From the NCBI RefSeq assembly GCF_907165205.1, contig NC_058192.1, positions 28,238,001 to 28,302,000 on the forward strand: a stretch of 64,000 bases of DNA, written 5' to 3'. Made by a program: the position numbers and the translations under genes. This DNA comes from Coccinella septempunctata (taxonomy: Eukaryota; Arthropoda; Insecta; Coleoptera; Coccinellidae). Each line of letters begins with the position of its first letter. Position 1 is the stretch's first letter. Shown piece after piece: positions 32,346 through 45,876 of this stretch. The notes under the pieces were generated by a model. The model worked only from the letters and a program-made list of their open reading frames with translations. It did not search any database and was not told the origin of the DNA.

Positions 32346-34900
32346 TTCATACATTCATTTATTAATTCATTGCTGTAACCTGTTACCGAAAATAAATCGA
32401 TAAAAAGACTCAAAAACAAAACTAGCGGTTTGATCAAACTTATAATTTCTTCTTTCTCCCTTTTCTCTACAGATCCTTCCACACTGCGTCGACCAGATCT
32501 GGCCGCCGCTGTATTTTTCTCGAGTCTCCATCATAACTGTGGACCAAAGACCTCCACTGTGATCAGTGTGATCTGTCTAACGATAGTTGCTTCCAGTTAT
32601 GATTGGCATTGACTGATTTTAGGGATTGATGTAGTAAACCGCTCATACTGGCCTGATTTCCGAGTTCTCACTGTGAATTCGCCATACAGAGCTATTTTGC
32701 TTGTGTCTTGCATCCTCAGAATGTGGCCGCTCCAACTGAGTCGGACCCTCTTTACTTGAGTATCAATTGTTACACAACTCGCGCGTTGCAAGACTTCTGC
32801 ATTTGAAACTTTGTGGAACCATCGGATGTGCTTTATTTGTCATAGATGACATTTGTTCAAGCTGTTTAATATGTCGCCTGTAGGGCTCCAGCATTCGCTT
32901 TCGTAAAGAAGCGTTGGGAGGACCACTGCTTTGTAAACAGCTGTCTATGTGTCAGCTGTGTTGTTTGAAAATTTTGAAACACTCTGTCCTTTAGCTTCCA
33001 GAATACCCTTGATGGCGAATTGATACTGTTGTGTATTTCCGTGTGCAGGTTAGCCCTAGTATTCGAACTGCTCGAAATTTTCTAGAGTTTCACTCTCCCG
33101 GCTGATATCTGTTTGAAGGCTTTCTGGTGGACTTTTGGCTTTGTCAATATTGAGTACAAGGCCTAAAGCTTCGTATATATGTTTATAGGTGCCCAACATT
33201 ATCTGTAGATCCTCTGAGCTGCTAGCGATAAGTGCGCAGTCGACTGCATAATATCGAAGTTCCGTGATAAACTTTGTACAGGTTTTTGCTCTGAGGCACT
33301 TCAGATTAAAGAGACCTCCATTAAATCTGAATCTTATTCCAACACTACATACTCATGTCATCGAGACAACTATGGCGACAGTAAAGGCGCTAATACGCAG
33401 CCTTGTTTTATTCCAGAGTTGGTCGGTTCTAGAGTTATTAAGCTATATTCTAGCGGTGTTGTTGGTATGGATGCTTTATACAGTGCCAAAAATATTTCGG
33501 GTAGGTACTCCAAGGCGTCTCATGATTTTCTATAGCGCTCTCCGATACACCGAGTAGAAGGCCTTACTTAAATTGATATAGGCTGTATAGATCCTTGATG
33601 GTTGTTCACGGGTCTTTTTTTGCAGCTGTCGCAGTGTAAAATTTAAGTCCACCGTACCACCATTGGGTCGAAAGCCGAAAGCCGCACTGTGATACAGGTA
33701 ATAGCTTTTCTAAGAGTGGAATCAGACGATTAGCCATATAATTTTCGAGAGAATTTTACCGGCCACACTAACCAATGATATACCCCTGTAACTGTTGCAA
33801 TTTGACGTATCGCCTTTGTTCTTATAGTGGTTGATAACTTGAAGTCTTGTGGCACTCTCCTTGTTCTAAGATCTTGCGGAATAGTGTTAGGAGACTATTG
33901 ACAATGTCCTCATCTAGGGCTTTGAATATCTCCGCTGGAACGCCGTCTAGACCTGATAACTCATTATTTTTCATATTTTCTATCGCACTTATGATTTCCG
34001 ACATTGAGATTTCGTCATCAAGCGATGTCAACAGACTATACGCGGGGAGCCGGTCTAAAATGGATAAATCCCAGTCGTTATTTTGATTCAAGACCTGAGA
34101 GTAATGCTCCTTCCATCTTCCGAGAATTTTTCTATCATCAGTTATAATAACTCCATGAGCATCTCGTATAGGAAAGTTAGCTTTTCTGCTTGGACCATAA
34201 ACAGTTTTAATAGCTTCGAAAAAACGCCTGTAGTCTTGGTTATCGGCTTAAGCTTGTATTTCCCTAGCTTTTTTTCCACCAGCTATCCTTGATTTTTGAT
34301 ATTTCTTGACGGACCTCGCGTTTTAAGTTTATAAGACTTTTTTGGGCTGCAGCATCGCCAGGCTTGTTAATTGCTGTTTTCATCGCTTTGTGTTTTGCAT
34401 CTAAAAAAGTTCCGATGTTATCAGAGTCAGTTGTGCTTTTTTGCCCGATCTCACTGTTGAAATCGCCACTTATGACCTTGTAGTGGGTTTTGCATGCGTC
34501 AATCGCTTTGGATAGGTCCTCAAGAAAGGTCTCCATTTCCTCATCGTCTGCTTTACTTGTTGGTGCATATCCTTGGATGAACTGTACACTGTACCGCTCG
34601 TTGAGTCTGAGCACTATGTAAATGACTCTGTCAGAGATTGATTTCATCTCGGTTATCAAATGTTTCAGCTTTCTATTTATGAGAAATGCCACTCCTCCTT
34701 GACCTTTTTGACTAGTGCCATTATTCTGATAAAGTAAGTGGCCTGATTTTAGGACAGTGGTTTCCTCATCTGGTAGTCGAGTCTCGCAGAGACCGACGAT
34801 ATCTCATTTTATATGTTCAAGTTCTTCTTCCAGCTTGACGAGATGTTCGGGATCCCTCATTGTTCTGATGTTGTATGTAGCCAAGTAGATCTACTTGGCT
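32346..34900 (-). pseudogene. RTE-clade non-LTR retrotransposon, decayed
   Basis: On the minus strand, 34692-34264 holds the apurinic-like endonuclease: MAFLINRKLKHLI, SDRVIYIVLRLNERYS, QGYAPTSKADDEE, KVISGDFNSEIG. 34091-33822 holds the RT entry (ISAIENMKNNELSGLDGVPAEIFK), and 33700-33250 broken RT blocks. 32791-32597 holds the typical C-terminus (VKRVRLSWSGHILRMQD). The 3' tail near 32346 has ATGAAT-type repeats. The proteins would nick DNA and copy the element RNA. Multiple stops and frame changes make it dead. The part from 33053 on is included in the tandem duplication. Confidence 0.75.
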
Positions 34901-34902
34901 AC

Positions 34903-35800
34903 TTGGCCAAATCTTGGGGTTCGGGAAATTATTGATTTGTGCAACCGTATGTCTAAGGAATTTGAAGGACTTCGAGAATATTTCCTCAACAAGGCAGCTT
35001 CATCAGGATCACAGAAATCGTCAAACTCTCTGTAGAAAGAAAAATGCGGACACATATTGGTAAACCTTTACATGGGAGACACCAGAACGAGGTCAACCGT
35101 GATTATATCGACATATTTATACGTCGAACTACTGATTGACTTCCGCCCGAGCCATGGGCCTTCATCCTTGGCATCCAGGATCAGGTGAATCTAGCAAGGA
35201 ACAACATGAAATATATCCCTAAGGTATCCTCAGTGGCGGACGATAGCTGTCGGTATAGCTGTGCGACACATGAAACAGCAAATGAGTGCAGGGTGCCAGC
35301 AGTTCGCGGGCACTGAGCACAAGAATAGGCATGATGCTGTTGCCAAGATTCTACACCAAGAATTGGCTATAAAATACCAAGTTCGAAGGTCAAACAAGTT
35401 TCCAAAATAGAATAATTACGATTCAGATTCTGAATTAGAAAATTATTATCAGAACCTCTATTGGAATCGCACGGTTCACACAGACCAGAAAATGACACAC
35501 TATTGTGTTATTTTAAAGAGATCAGCTTTATTGAGGTGATCTCACATCTGCAAATAAAGATGTGAATAGAGCACTATTCATCGACGTGGCGATTCCAAAT
35601 AAAAACAACCTATTGAGTAGGCACATCAATATTTCGAAATTTCGAGAAACAAAGCAGGGGATAATGAAAGTTGAAAGATATCAAGACTATCCCTATTGTC
35701 ATTTCATCAACAGGCATAATTCCGAAAAAACATACAGAGAATTTGAAAAAACTTGAATTGGAACAAGTACAGTCAACTTCAAGCATTCTATTGAGACACA
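34903..35800 (+). pseudogene. Element-A-like C-terminal region, unit 1
   Basis: Homologous to element A from 56019 on: CTTGGGGTTCGGGAAATTATTG, FEGLREYFLNKAASS, the zinc-knuckle region (CRYSCATHETANEC, mutated), and the endonuclease segment at 35562-35756 (NRALFIDVAIPNKNNLLSRH). Stops and small deletions are frequent. After the counterpart of LENLRKLQLDE the sequence runs to a stop and then into an AT tract; nothing like element B follows. This is evidence that A-type elements exist without B. Confidence 0.7.
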
Positions 35801-35894
35801 TCATAACTGCACCGTATTTTAAAATATAATTATAATATGTTAGAGAAAAAGAAATCCGTTATTTTTTGTGAACTTCAAGTCTTTATTATAAATA

Positions 35895-35901
<7 letters not shown>

Positions 35902-35956
<55 letters not shown>
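35902..35956. repeat. (AT)n microsatellite, unit 1
   Basis: About 27 AT units. The same tract in unit 2 has about 105 units. Confidence 0.95.
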
Positions 35957-35964
<8 letters not shown>

Positions 35965-35984
35965 TTTAGATTGTACGATTAGGG

Positions 35985-36895
35985 TCATAGATGCACCGTT
36001 TCGTTCTATAATATGTTGCCATTTTGAAGGTCACTTCATGTTACCTATGCAATGGAAGTCTCTGTCCCTATTGACAATAAACTCTTGTGATCGTTTTGCA
36101 GAATCTTTCGAAATGGTTATCGCTTTCTGTCAGCCCTGGACTATATGGTGGATAGCGCAAACTTCACATGCAAGCTTTTGGAGTTTCTGTGAAGTCACTA
36201 TAGACGAGTGTGGTCCGGCGTTGTCCTGATAGAAAGTAAAACCTGTCTTGCTGGCCAATTCTGGCCGTTTCAGGTCAATCGCTACTCTAAAAATGTCAAT
36301 TTTTAGACAGAAGATCTGAATTCAGTGTTTGGCCATATGGAAGCCACTGATAATGAGTTATTTCTTTTCAGTCTCACCAAATGGGCAGCAGAACCTTTAT
36401 GGATGTAAGTCCTGTGTTGGCCACCATTTTAGCTGCTGCACCGCGCTTCGACTAAGATGATTTCAGCAAATTGTTGTCGTATGTCACCCAATTCTCATCC
36501 ACAATCCGTTTAAGAAACAGGTCTTTTTCATTCTGTTTGGCTAAAGCTACGCAGATAGAAATTCGATCCATAATGATTTTTGCGTCAATTGGTATGGCCC
36601 CCAAACATCGAACTCCTTTTTGAATACAGCTTTGTGCAAGTGGTGTATGGTCGATCTTCAGCTCTTTGGGGATGCTAGGACTGTTAACATGGCTGTCAGC
36701 CATTTCCGTGAATTTATCGATATTTTCGATGATGGGCCTACCCAGAGAGGTTGTCTCTGGGCCTACCTGTGTGAGGTACATCTTTATCATCCAAAATACC
36801 TGAACTGAACCTACGAAACCAATATTGCACGTAATTTGCTGTAACACTATGGACACAATCAACACCGTTCACATTTTCAGCCATGCCCGGCAAAT
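35985..36895 (-). pseudogene. mariner transposase, decayed, unit 1
   Basis: On the minus strand, 36865-36452 reads NIDKFTEMADSHVNSPSIPKELKIDH (helix-turn-helix), MDRISICVALAKQNEKDLFLKRIVDENWVTYDNN. The first catalytic Asp region (normally TGDEKWVTYDN) has lost residues (VDENWVTYDN). Further left, broken frames match the middle and end: ELASKTGFTFYQDNAGPHSSIVTSQKL, the second Asp region. This covers most of a 345-residue mariner transposase. A plus-strand frame at 35837-36229 is antisense to it and not a gene. Confidence 0.75.
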
Positions 36896-37068
36896 GTGAA
36901 GGAACATGTATGTTCCCATTCTATAAATCAAGAACAAAGAATCTCAAATTTCTGTAGGAAATGTAACATGTTTCCAGGGGATGATATCCCTAAACATTAG
37001 AGAAGCGGGTGCCTAGTCGGTCCTTACCGGCTTATAGTCGGTAAGGACCAAGTGCCTGGTATTCGAGT

Positions 37069-38920
37069 GCCCTAGTATTCGAACTGCTCGAAATTTTCTA
37101 GAGTTTCACTCTCCCGGCTGATATCTGTTTGAAGGCTTTCTGGTGGACTTTTGGCTTTGTCAATATTGAGTACAAGGCCTAAAGCTTCGTATATATGTTT
37201 ATAGGTGCCCAACATTATCTGTAGATCCTCTGAGCTGCTAGCGATAAGTGCGCAGTCGACTGCATAATATCGAAGTTCCGTGATAAACTTTGTACAGGTT
37301 TTTGCTCTGAGGCACTTCAGATTAAAGAGACCTCCATTAAATCTGAATCTTATTCCAACACTACATACTCATGTCATCGAGACAACTATGGCGACAGTAA
37401 AGGCGCTAATACGCAGCCTTGTTTTATTCCAGAGTTGGTCGGTTCTAGAGTTATTAAGCTATATTCTAGCGGTGTTGTTGGTATGGATGCTTTATACAGT
37501 GCCAAAAATATTTCGGGTAGGTACTCCAAGGCGTCTCATGATTTTCTATAGCGCTCTCCGATACACCGAGTAGAAGGCCTTACTTAAATTGATATAGGCT
37601 GTATAGATCCTTGATGGTTGTTCACGGGTCTTTTTTTGCAGCTGTCGCAGTGTAAAATTTAAGTCCACCGTACCACCATTGGGTCGAAAGCCGAAAGCCG
37701 CACTGTGATACAGGTAATAGCTTTTCTAAGAGTGGAATCAGACGATTAGCCATATAATTTTCGAGAGAATTTTACCGGCCACACTAACCAATGATATACC
37801 CCTGTAACTGTTGCAATTTGACGTATCGCCTTTGTTCTTATAGTGGTTGATAACTTGAAGTCTTGTGGCACTCTCCTTGTTCTAAGATCTTGCGGAATAG
37901 TGTTAGGAGACTATTGACAATGTCCTCATCTAGGGCTTTGAATATCTCCGCTGGAACGCCGTCTAGACCTGATAACTCATTATTTTTCATATTTTCTATC
38001 GCACTTATGATTTCCGACATTGAGATTTCGTCATCAAGCGATGTCAACAGACTATACGCGGGGAGCCGGTCTAAAATGGATAAATCCCAGTCGTTATTTC
38101 GATTCAAGACCTGAGAGTAATGCTCCTTCCATCTTCCGAGAATTTTTCTATCATCAGTTATAATAACTCCATGAGCATCTCGTATAGGAAAGTTAGCTTT
38201 TCTGCTTGGACCATAAACAGTTTTGATAGCTTCGAAAAAACGCCTGTAGTCTTGGTTATCGGCTTAAGCTTGTATTTCCCTAGCTTTTTTTCCACCAGCT
38301 ATCCTTGATTTTTGATATTTCTTGACGGACCTCGCGTTTTAAGTTTATAAGACTTTTTTGGGCTGCAGCATCGCCAGGCTTGTTAATTGCTGTTTTCATC
38401 GCTTTGTGTTTTGCATCTTAAAAAGTTCCGATGTTATCAGAGTCAGTTGTGCTTTTTTGCCCGATCTCACTGTTGAAATCGCCACTTATGACCTTGTAGT
38501 GGGTTTTGCATGCGTCAATCGCTTTGGATAGGTCCTCAAGAAAGGTCTCCATTTCCTCATCGTCTGCTTTACTTGTTGGTGCATATCCTTGGATGAACTG
38601 TACACTGTACCGCTCGTTGAGTCTGAGCACTATGTAAATGACTCTGTCAGAGATTGATTTCATCTCGGTTATCAAATGTTTCAGCTTTCTATTTATGAGA
38701 AATGCCACTCCTCCTTGACCTTTTTGACTAGTGCCATTATTCTGATAAAGTAAGTGGCCTGATTTTAGGACAGTGGTTTCCTCATCTGGTAGTCGAGTCT
38801 CGCAGAGACCGACGATATCTCATTTTATATTATTTTATATTATTTATTCTTCCAGCTTGACGAGATGTTCGGGATCCCTCATTGTTCTGATGTTGTATGT
38901 AGCCAAGTAGATCTACTTGG
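37069..38920 (-). pseudogene. RTE-clade retrotransposon fragment, unit 2
   Basis: Second copy of the RTE fragment: endonuclease at 38708-38418 (MAFLINRKLKHLITEMKSIS, GDFNSEIGQ), RT entry at 38107-37838 (ISAIENMKNNELSGLDGVPAE). One extra stop relative to unit 1 truncates the endonuclease frame after DNIGTF. The 3' part present before 33053 in unit 1 is missing, because the duplication boundary falls within the element. Confidence 0.75.
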
Positions 38921-38924
38921 CTAC

Positions 38925-39825
38925 TTGGCCAAATCTTGGGGTTCGGGAAATTATTGATTTGTGCAACCGTATGTCTAAGGAATTTGAAGGACTTCGAGAA
39001 TATTTCCTCAACAAGGCAGCTTCATCAGGATCACAGAAATCGTCAAACTCTCTGTAGAAAGAAAAATGCGGACACATATTGGTAAACCTTTACATGGGAG
39101 ACACCAGAACGAGGTCAACCGTGATTATATCGACATATTTATACGTCGAACTACTGATTGACTTCCGCCCGAGCCATGGGCCTTCATCCTTGGCATCCAG
39201 GATCAGGTGAATCTAGCAAGGAACAACATGAAATATATCCCTAAGGTATCCTCAGTGGCGGACGATAGCTGTTGGTATAGCTGTGCGACACATGAAACAG
39301 CAAATGAGTGCAGGGTGCCAGCAGTTCGCGGGCACTGAGCACAAGAATAGGCATGATGCTGTTGCCAAGATTCTACACCAAGAATTGGCTATAAAATACC
39401 AAGTTCGAAGGTCAAACAAGTTTCCAAAATAGAATAATTACGATTCAGATTCTGAATTAGAAAATTATTATCAGAACCTCTATTGGAATCGCACGGTTCA
39501 CACAGACCAGAAAATGACACACTATTGTGTTATTTTAAAGAAATCAGCTTTATTGAGGTGATCTCACATCTGCAAATAAAGATGTGAATAGAGCACTATT
39601 CATCGACGTGGCGATTCCAAATAAAAACAACCTATTGAGTAGGCACATCAATATTTCGAAATTTCGAGAAACAAAGCAGGGGATAATGAAAGTTGAAAGA
39701 TATCAAGACTATCCCTATTGTCATTTCATCAACAGGCATAATTCCGAAAAAACATACAGAGAATTTGAAAAAAATTGAATTGGAACAAGTACCGTCAACT
39801 TCAAGCATTCTATTGAGACACATCA
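38925..39825 (+). pseudogene. Element-A-like C-terminal region, unit 2
   Basis: Copy of 34903-35800 with very few substitutions (such as CGG to TGG in the GWYSCATHE region). The endonuclease segment 39584-39778 is retained (NRALFIDVAIPNKNNLLSRH). Not functional. Confidence 0.7.
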
Positions 39826-39916
39826 TAACTGCACCGTATTTTAAAATATAATTATAATATGTTAGAGAAAAAGAAATCCGTTATTTTTTGTGAACTTCAA
39901 GTCTTTATTATAAATA

Positions 39917-40142
<226 letters not shown>

Positions 40143-40164
40143 TTTAGATTGTACGATTAGGGTC

Positions 40165-41075
40165 ATAGATGCACCGTTTCGTTCTATAATATGTTGCCAT
40201 TTTGAAGGTCACTTCATGTTACCTATGCAATGGAAGTCTCTGTCCCTATTGACAATAAACTCTTGTGATCGTTTTGCAGAATCTTTCGAAATGGTTATCG
40301 CTTTCTGTCAGCCCTGGACTATATGGTGGATAGCGCAAACTTCACATGCAAGCTTTTGGAGTTTCTGTGAAGTCACTATAGACGAGTGTGGTCCGGCGTT
40401 GTCCTGATAGAAAGTAAAACCTGTCTTGCTGGCCAATTCTGGCCGTTTCAGGTCAATCGCTACTCTAAAAATGTCAATTTTTAGACAGAAGATCTGAATT
40501 CAGTGTTTGGCCATATGGAAGCCACTGATAATGAGTTATTTCTTTTCAGTCTCACCAAATGGGCAGCAGAACCTTTATGGATGTAAGTCCTGTGTTGGCC
40601 ACCATTTTAGCTGCTGCACCGCGCTTCGACTAAGATGATTTCAGCAAATTGTTGTCGTATGTCACCCAATTCTCATCCACAATCCGTTTAAGAAACAGGT
40701 CTTTTTCATTCTGTTTGGCTAAAGCTACGCAGATAGAAATTCGATCCATAATGATTTTTGCGTCAATTGGTATGGCCCCCAAACATCGAACTCCTTTTTG
40801 AATACAGCTTTGTGCAAGTGGTGTATGGTCGATCTTCAGCTCTTTGGGGATGCTAGGACTGTTAACATGGCTGTCAGCCATTTCCGTGAATTTATCGATA
40901 TTTTCGATGATGGGCCTACCCAGAGAGGTTGTCTCTGGGCCTACCTGTGTGAGGTACATCTTTATCATCCAAAATACCTGAACTGAACCTACGAAACCAA
41001 TATTGCACGTAATTTGCTGTAACACTATGGACACAATCAACACCGTTCACATTTTCAGCCATGCCCGGCAAATGT
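40165..41075 (-). pseudogene. mariner transposase, decayed, unit 2
   Basis: Same as the unit 1 copy; the N-terminal frame 41043-40630 is identical in sequence. Non-functional for the same reasons. Confidence 0.75.
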
Positions 41076-41237
41076 GAAGGAACATGTATGTTCCCATTCT
41101 ATAAATCAAGAACAAAGAATCTCAAATTTCTGTAGGAAATGTAACATGTTTCCAGGGGATGATATCCCTAAACATTAGAGAAGCGGGTGCCTAGTCGGTC
41201 CTTACCGGCTTATAGTCGGTAAGGACCAAGTGCCTGG

Positions 41238-42740
41238 AACTTAAGCGTTACCCTGACCTTGTGTCTCGACTCGATAAATGGCATAGCGAGGAAATCAACA
41301 GACTAATGAGAGAGTACTCATCAAGGCATGAAGGCCAAATAACTACCCGCATCGACACCATCGTTGACATACTAGGAAGAACGAAAAAAAAAACATTTCC
41401 ACCAAGATAGAGCAAACTAGTCCGAAACTTCAATAATAAACGTCAATATCATTCCCAGTGTATCGAGTGCACCCAGACATCACATCCCGATACTACATAG
41501 TCAACTACCAGACCGGAACGTTTTGAATCAGGCGACCGGAACAATTCATATTCACCCCCACTTTCTCATTCATCAGACGATGGTTACTCACAAACAACCC
41601 TAGAAATTTAGAAATAGATGAAGATACACTCAAAATGTATAGACAAAACATTTCGAAAAATCTCGAACAGCGCAGGCGATACAAAGCCGAAAAGAAATAA
41701 ATTTTTCTTTAAATTCAACAATGAGTAAGTACTGCAACCCATTATTGATGTATCCAGTATTTTGCAACCAGTTGTAGCAACCAGCAAAGAAATACTACGT
41801 AGAAAATTAACTGTGGAATGAGGGGTTCTTCAGAATCTATAAAAATCGAAGAAAAGATAAACCATCAACAAAAACGAACTGACAATGCAAGGAAAATTGG
41901 CAAGTAGAACAGGGTCAATTCGACAGTACCTTGGTGAAGGTACTGAAATTCTCGAAGACAGAATTGCCCTATTAAAAAAACAGCATGAAAACCTCAAAGA
42001 AAGCCATCGTGTGATCGCCCTCACAAGAAAATTTATTGAAAATCCATCTATCAAATTAATTGAGAATTTAAGAAGAGAAAAAAGATTCACCTTCCGAGAA
42101 AAAATATCCAGACCTATTCAGGGAAATAGAAAACATGACCACCAGAGCCATCCATTGTTGTATTTCAGCGTTATTCAATATACAGAAACAAACCCTAAGG
42201 TCATTTAAAACACCAGAGGGATCTTACTGGCTCCTAAGGACGGTATTAAATGTCAAATGTCTGGAGCTAAATTAACTAGAGGGCGAATATCTCACGGAAC
42301 TATGGTACATTAGAAGAGAAGATAATGAAAAATACACAAAAAATATTTCATTCTGATTTGACAGCGCAGCAGTATCAATACAACTTATATTTTCGGCAAT
42401 ATTTACCCTGACGAAAAGAGAAGCATTTCCCTAATAGACTGTCGTCATTTAGATGAAGAAAAAAAAAAGAACCTCATCATGGAGAAAATAAAGAGAAGAA
42501 CCACTTTTAAGGTTCACGTATATTTAAAGAGAAGAAGGGGAGGGAAGGCTTAGGAGAGAAAAGCATCGAGTTTGAGGCCGAGATTCAACTGAAAATCCTA
42601 TAGACGACTACAATTTTGTACTGCACCTATCGAATACCAAAAAGCATAAACCAAATAGAATTGCAAAATCGTTAAACGGTACATCTACCAAAAACACAGT
42701 TAAGAGGTATAAGATGAATGGTCTCAAAACATATTATTAT
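41238..42740 (+). pseudogene. Degenerate R2-type non-LTR element (same family as 1-400)
   Basis: Around 42500-42600 broken frames read TTFKVHVYLKRRRGGEGL, KSIEFEAEIQ, matching VYLPVRRGGVGLKSIELETEIQ at the window start, followed by weaker similarity (PIDDYNFVL). Upstream, 41250-41400 gives an open stretch (LKRYPDLVSRLDKWHSEEINR) and 41885-42208 a 107-codon charged, helical frame (MQGKLASRTGSIRQYLGEG); neither has a domain I can name. The whole is best read as one decayed element, but only the 42.5-kb part is supported by homology. Confidence 0.45.
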
Positions 42741-45700
42741 TAAGAAAAATTGTTCTAAAAAAATTCGATGTCATCGAATTTCCAGCATATATTTCTTTTC
42801 AACCATGAATCATTGGAGATACTTCCTCCTACACTCTCTGAATTTGCTTTTTGTCTCTCCCAACTTCACTTATTATCTTATCTTATCGATTTCTATTTTT
42901 GCTTTTCCTTTCTTTTTTATCTCTAATAGGGAACATATACCCATTTTATTGTTTCACAATGCGTTTATAATTTCTTGAAGTATTTCAAGTTCCAACTCTA
43001 ATTGCTCTTTTTCAGCTTCAATGTTCTATTTTCTGTCCTGTTCCTTGGCCTAGATTCGTTCGTCAGGTTTCCGAGGAATGTTTCGGTATGTGAGTATCTG
43101 CAATTCCCACCATGCAGGTAGCGAGCCTGATCTGATGGTACTCCTCCTTTATCCAGACTTCGGACCATAGTGCAGCCACTGAGCTACTCAATCCACCCAG
43201 CGACTACACAGCCCTTTTTCATGAAGAGAAAATGTTGCTCATTGTCCTCACTTCATTATGTTGTTAAGGCTTCTTGTGTGTTTATGCAACACCATTTTGT
43301 AGTGATAATAAAGTTCTATCATATCATTCATTGGATGATTTTCAGGGTTGTTGTTGGTTGTTGCCGATGGGACAGTTTAAGAAGCAGCATATGGTCGTCT
43401 GTGGACCAGTTGTGGTGGATCATAGATAACTGTTCAATTAATCTTTTTGTGGTGGATATTCCAGGTTTATGCAAGACGACAGTAATAGTTAGGAAGCTGA
43501 ATCGCCATCAAATATGTGATAATTCCACTAATATTGCAGTACTTTTATGAATAATTTTATATATTTTATATTCATTCCAATAAAAAATTAAAAAGCAGGG
43601 TGTGTAACAAAAAAAACCTCGATTGTATATAATATATTTAAATAATACTCTTCATTTACCATTGCAATAGTTATGACATAGGTACATTTTTGAAGCTAAC
43701 AGAATATTTAATATTCAAGGGGAATATTATCTGCAGCATTCCTTCATAAATTAAGCACTCTTATACTATATATCTCTTTGGTATCGTTTTCTCAAAGCTG
43801 CTGAAATCCTCGTTACCTGTAAAAAATATTTCATTTTATAATAGAACAAATAATATTTCAACATTATCATTTCGAATCAAAATTGAAAAAGATTAATAGA
43901 CTAGTAAACTTCGAACTTCGTCCGCTAATGGTAGGAGCTTTACTGCTGCGAGATGAAAATTTCAATTCTTATCAGTTTAATTATTCAATAATGATACTAA
44001 AATAAGATGAATATTAATTCATATTCATCGAAAAGATGTACGAAATTCATGTGAGAAAAATGTCTTTAACTCAGAGTAACAGAGAAATAATTTGAAAAAT
44101 ATTCGAATTTCCTTACCCTGTAAGTGAAACATTCCTTTCAATTCACTCCATCTATTCCGGAATATAGTTCACCTTCAACAAAAAAGAATGAATCAATAGA
44201 AAATCTCTAAAAATATACAGGTGAGTTTAAAAGTTGCAATTCCGAGAAAACCTAATTGGATTTCAAGAAGTAGTTTTATGGAAAACAAAATAAAGAGTTC
44301 CGTATGACATGATAAACAAGAAATCTATTGAAGAGAAAGATATTTTCAAGTTACATACAATTATTTACAAGTTGAGAATCGGAAGAATTTTCGTTAGGTG
44401 CGTTTTACTCATTTTTCGTAGACTGTAACTGATAAACTTCTGATAATCAAATTATTATATGCCCGTTTTATTTCGATATTGCTTGGAAATATTTCCAGTT
44501 GATTTTATTCAGTATGGGTGTTAGTCGAAATGATAAGTGTTAGAGATGAGGTGGATAGCAAAAAAGTACAAAAATTTGAACATCCCAAAACTCACAACAA
44601 ATTGAAGTTCATGAGAAAACACAACGTGAAATGTTTTTGTACATGTATTAGTAGTAGATAGTCTACTTTATTCTACTGAGATTAAGGAAGGGTGTTAATA
44701 TTTTATTAAAAAGAATAATTCAAAATAGATTACGTACCTAGTCACAAAATCCTTTTAATACTCCTCTCCACCTTATAGTTTGGAATGAAAGAAACACAGA
44801 AAACAAATTCAAATGATTTGTTCGTAATAATTTATTTTCAAGTTTTACAACTTTTCTTTCATGTTGTGTTATAAACAATTCAGAATTTGTTGTGAGTAAT
44901 AGATGTAATAATAAATAAATATATCTACATAGCTTTATACAAAAATCAAGTAAAATCGGTCCCTGACGTTATAGGTATTTTTTACCAGAATCCAATTTCA
45001 ATAATTTTCCAATGAAGAATTACCAAAAAAAAAAAATTAGGTAATGTTAATAATTTCAATTTTGGAGAAATATTTAGAAAATATTTCTAATGGAGAGCAA
45101 TCAATGAAATGATTTCAAATGGCATTATTTTAAAACAAATAGACAGTTACTTCCATAATGAAGTCAACAAATGAATAATCGCATCATTTCCCCAACACTT
45201 TCGGAATCAAAATTGAAAAAGATCTAGCGGCTGCCTCCAAATTCAAACCTCCAAATTGAATTCAATTATAAAATGCAATTCCAGATCGATATCACAAAAT
45301 ATTGAATTCGGGTAAGGATACTAAAAAATTAGTAAAATGACTGTTTTGCCTTAACGATTAAAACTATTAACAGTCTTATAAATTAGGATAGTGTACAAAT
45401 ATACAATTTGATCACGTTAGTTGTAGAATGCATATTTACATCGGTAACGAAAATTATAAATGATTAACATTATCCGCGCGGGGAGGTCCATTAGCTGAAC
45501 CGGCCCTGTAGTCGCATCAAGTGTAACAGGGCCGGCGCTAACAGAAATATCTTGTCGAGAGGCCCATTTTACACGTGTACAAAGATGGCGTTGAGGGATA
45601 CATACTGGATTGGCTAGGCAGTTTGCTGTCACATCTGTGGCCCGTATAACCATCAGGACACCTGGAAATAAAAATGTTTGGAAAGTCATTTCTTCGACAT

Positions 45701-45864
45701 ATAAGTATAATACTGCCAACAAGGAAATGGGCATAAAGAAGTTTGAAAGTTTACATTACTTTATTAGTAATTCATAGAGAGGCAATGAAATAATCCGTTT
45801 TGGTACAAATTGACCGGGTAACAAGGTTCCGTCGAGTCTAGAATTTTTTCTTTTTTTATTATTT
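42741..45864. other. Long AT-rich stretch, no gene recognised
   Basis: The largest open frames (43170-43550 plus, 126 codons; 45734-45417 minus) have no domain I recognise and no splice context that convinces. The sequence is AT-rich with weak, scattered internal similarity (TCGAATCAAAATTGAAAAAGAT near 43874 and 45206). It could be unique host DNA or very old repeats. Confidence 0.4.
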
Positions 45865-45876
45865 GAAAATTTTCTT

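Larger units (their letters stand above)
33053..37059. repeat. Tandem segmental duplication, unit 1
   Basis: From GCCCTAGTATTCGAACTG to AAGGACCAAGTGCCTGG the sequence repeats at 37069-41237, offset 4,016 bases. Open frames such as 33264-33557 and 36452-36865 are identical to those of unit 2. Single-base differences are rare (34084 T versus 38100 C; the stop at 38420 absent from unit 1). The main differences are the (AT)n length and a small change near 34815 versus 38830. Confidence 0.95.

Noticed and set aside
43170..43550. 126-codon frame considered as a gene
   Set aside because: Low-complexity, hydrophobic translation without recognisable domain or splice context.
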